Assembly (NCBI RefSeq): GCF_018919385.1
Contig: NZ_JAHLMF010000006.1
Location: 62,001-126,000 of the forward strand
DNA: 64,000 nt
DNA from: Geomonas diazotrophica
GTDB taxonomy: Bacteria; Desulfobacterota; Desulfuromonadia; Geobacterales; Geobacteraceae
Direction of reading: 5' to 3'
In this document: piece by piece, positions 63,564 through 64,000 of the stretch
How positions within the stretch are numbered: position 1 is the first letter of the stretch
Layout: each line of letters begins with the position of its first letter
The notes under the pieces: generated by a model
Seen by the model: only the letters and a program-made list of their open reading frames with translations
Told to the model about the DNA's origin: nothing
Databases searched by the model: none
Translations under genes and position numbers: made by a program

Positions 63564-63578
63564 GCAACACCCGTGCCA
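63564..63578 (-). promoter_or_regulatory. Sigma-54 promoter of the hyb operon
   Basis: Minus strand TGGCAC-GGGTG-TTGCC matches the -24/-12 consensus TGGCAC-N5-TTGCW almost perfectly, with GG and GC 10 bases apart. It is 40 bases before the hybO ATG, so transcription should start near 63552. Confidence 0.85.
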
Positions 63579-63693
63579 ATCGAGTAAACAAAATTTGAAA
63601 ATGTAATACACTGGAATCATTGGCCAAAAAAAATGGCGCCCGCGGGGGTCCTCCGCGCTGCGCCTTTGGTTGCTTCATTTTGTTGGGTACTTC

Positions 63694-63736
63694 TGTCCCG
63701 GTTTTGTATCATTTTGTCCCGAGCGTGATACAAAAC
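63694..63736. promoter_or_regulatory. Inverted repeat, likely activator site upstream of hyb
   Basis: GTTTTGTATCA (63701-63711) and TGATACAAAAC (63726-63736) are perfect inverted 11-mers with a 14-base spacer. TGTCCCG occurs at 63694 and 63715, 21 bases apart. Centre lies about 165 bases upstream of the hyb start, a normal place for an enhancer of sigma-54 activators. Confidence 0.55.
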
Positions 63737-63739
63737 GGA

Positions 63740-64000
63740 TCAGGCAAGCTCCAGTTCCTTCACCCTCAGCTCCTCACCCGAGACGACGGAGAGACCGAAG
63801 GCACCGCACCCGGGGCAGGGGGAGAAGAGGCTTTGCAGCGGGAATTCGCCGTGGCAGGCAGGGCAGCTCCCGCGCCCTGGCACCTCTTCGATGGTCAGCT
63901 TGGCCCCCTCCAGCAGGGTCCCCTTGCTGCAGGCCTCGAAACAGAACTCCACGCTCTCCGGCACCACACCGGATAGCTCCCCGATCTCGAGAACCACCTC
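63740..64000 (-). CDS. hypA: Hydrogenase nickel chaperone HypA (partial)
   Basis: The C-terminal 86 residues of HypA; the N-terminus with the Ni-binding MHE lies beyond base 64000 (family length about 113). VVLEIGELSGVVPESVEFCFEACSKGT and the zinc site CPACHGEFPLQSLFSPCPGCG are present. It helps HypB insert nickel. It ends 4 bases from the inverted repeat before the hyb promoter, so it is in a separate unit. Confidence 0.93.
   Translation of the reverse strand, partial: EVVLEIGELSGVVPESVEFCFEACSKGTLLEGAKLTIEEVPGRGSCPACHGEFPLQSLFSPCPGCGAFGLSVVSGEELRVKELELA

Overview
The window reads as a stretch of chromosome from a GC-rich member of the Geobacter/Geomonas lineage (Desulfuromonadota/Geobacterales). 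The basis is gene content: an MtrA/MtrB-type porin-cytochrome pair, a Hyb-type periplasmic [NiFe] hydrogenase with a full hyp maturation set, a four-subunit 2-oxoacid:ferredoxin oxidoreductase, a MucR-like zinc-finger regulator, REC-GGDEF and PilZ proteins, and sigma-54 promoters on nitrogen and hydrogen genes. Genus is inference; no rRNA is present. No prophage, insertion sequence or CRISPR array was seen.

Layout. 1-6.4 kb: 3' part of a type III glutamine synthetase gene (start inside the window, sigma-54 promoter), an M23 peptidase, helicase HrpB with a HAD phosphatase, and a PAP2 phosphatase. 6.4-9.5 kb: tRNA-Glu and tRNA-Gln, then the 2-oxoacid:ferredoxin oxidoreductase operon. 9.7-25 kb: mucR-like gene, rluB, a beta-propeller protein, a DUF445 protein, accA, dnaE, a pirin, hisS, a REC-GGDEF regulator and comEC. 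25.5-36 kb: a Fis-type HTH protein, a radical SAM protein, glyA, rpiB, and the conserved yceD(DUF177)-rpmF-plsX-fabH-fabD-fabG-acpP-fabF lipid operon behind a strong sigma-70 promoter, then sppA.

36-43 kb: small genes and repeat elements, then an apparent operon of MlaF-like ATPase, decaheme cytochrome (MtrA/DmsE type), MtrB-type outer-membrane porin, ABC substrate-binding protein and a lone receiver domain. 43-51 kb: a CoA-binding protein; an acuC-type deacetylase co-transcribed with a possible acyltransferase-like protein, a repeat-type protein and a 31-residue membrane peptide; an Amt transporter behind a sigma-54 promoter; a MshEN-REC protein; a class III aminotransferase; a PilZ protein. 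51.5-64 kb: hydrogenase region on the minus strand in transcription order hybO-hybA-hybB-hybC-hyaD-tatA-hypB-hypF-hypC-hypD-hypE, with hypA just upstream at the window edge.

Common threads are electron transfer (hydrogenase into the quinone pool, ferredoxin oxidoreductase, trans-outer-membrane cytochrome conduit) and RpoN control of nitrogen and hydrogen genes. The intergenic DNA holds several repeat families: REP-like paired hairpins, a roughly 107-113 bp element with TGTAGGGGC ends, CGCAAAG arrays, and heptameric tandem repeats built around CTAG/CTA. The most unusual items are the cytochrome operon with unexpected partners, the CX3CH heme site in its cytochrome, the putative enhancer upstream of hyb, and the acuC cluster.
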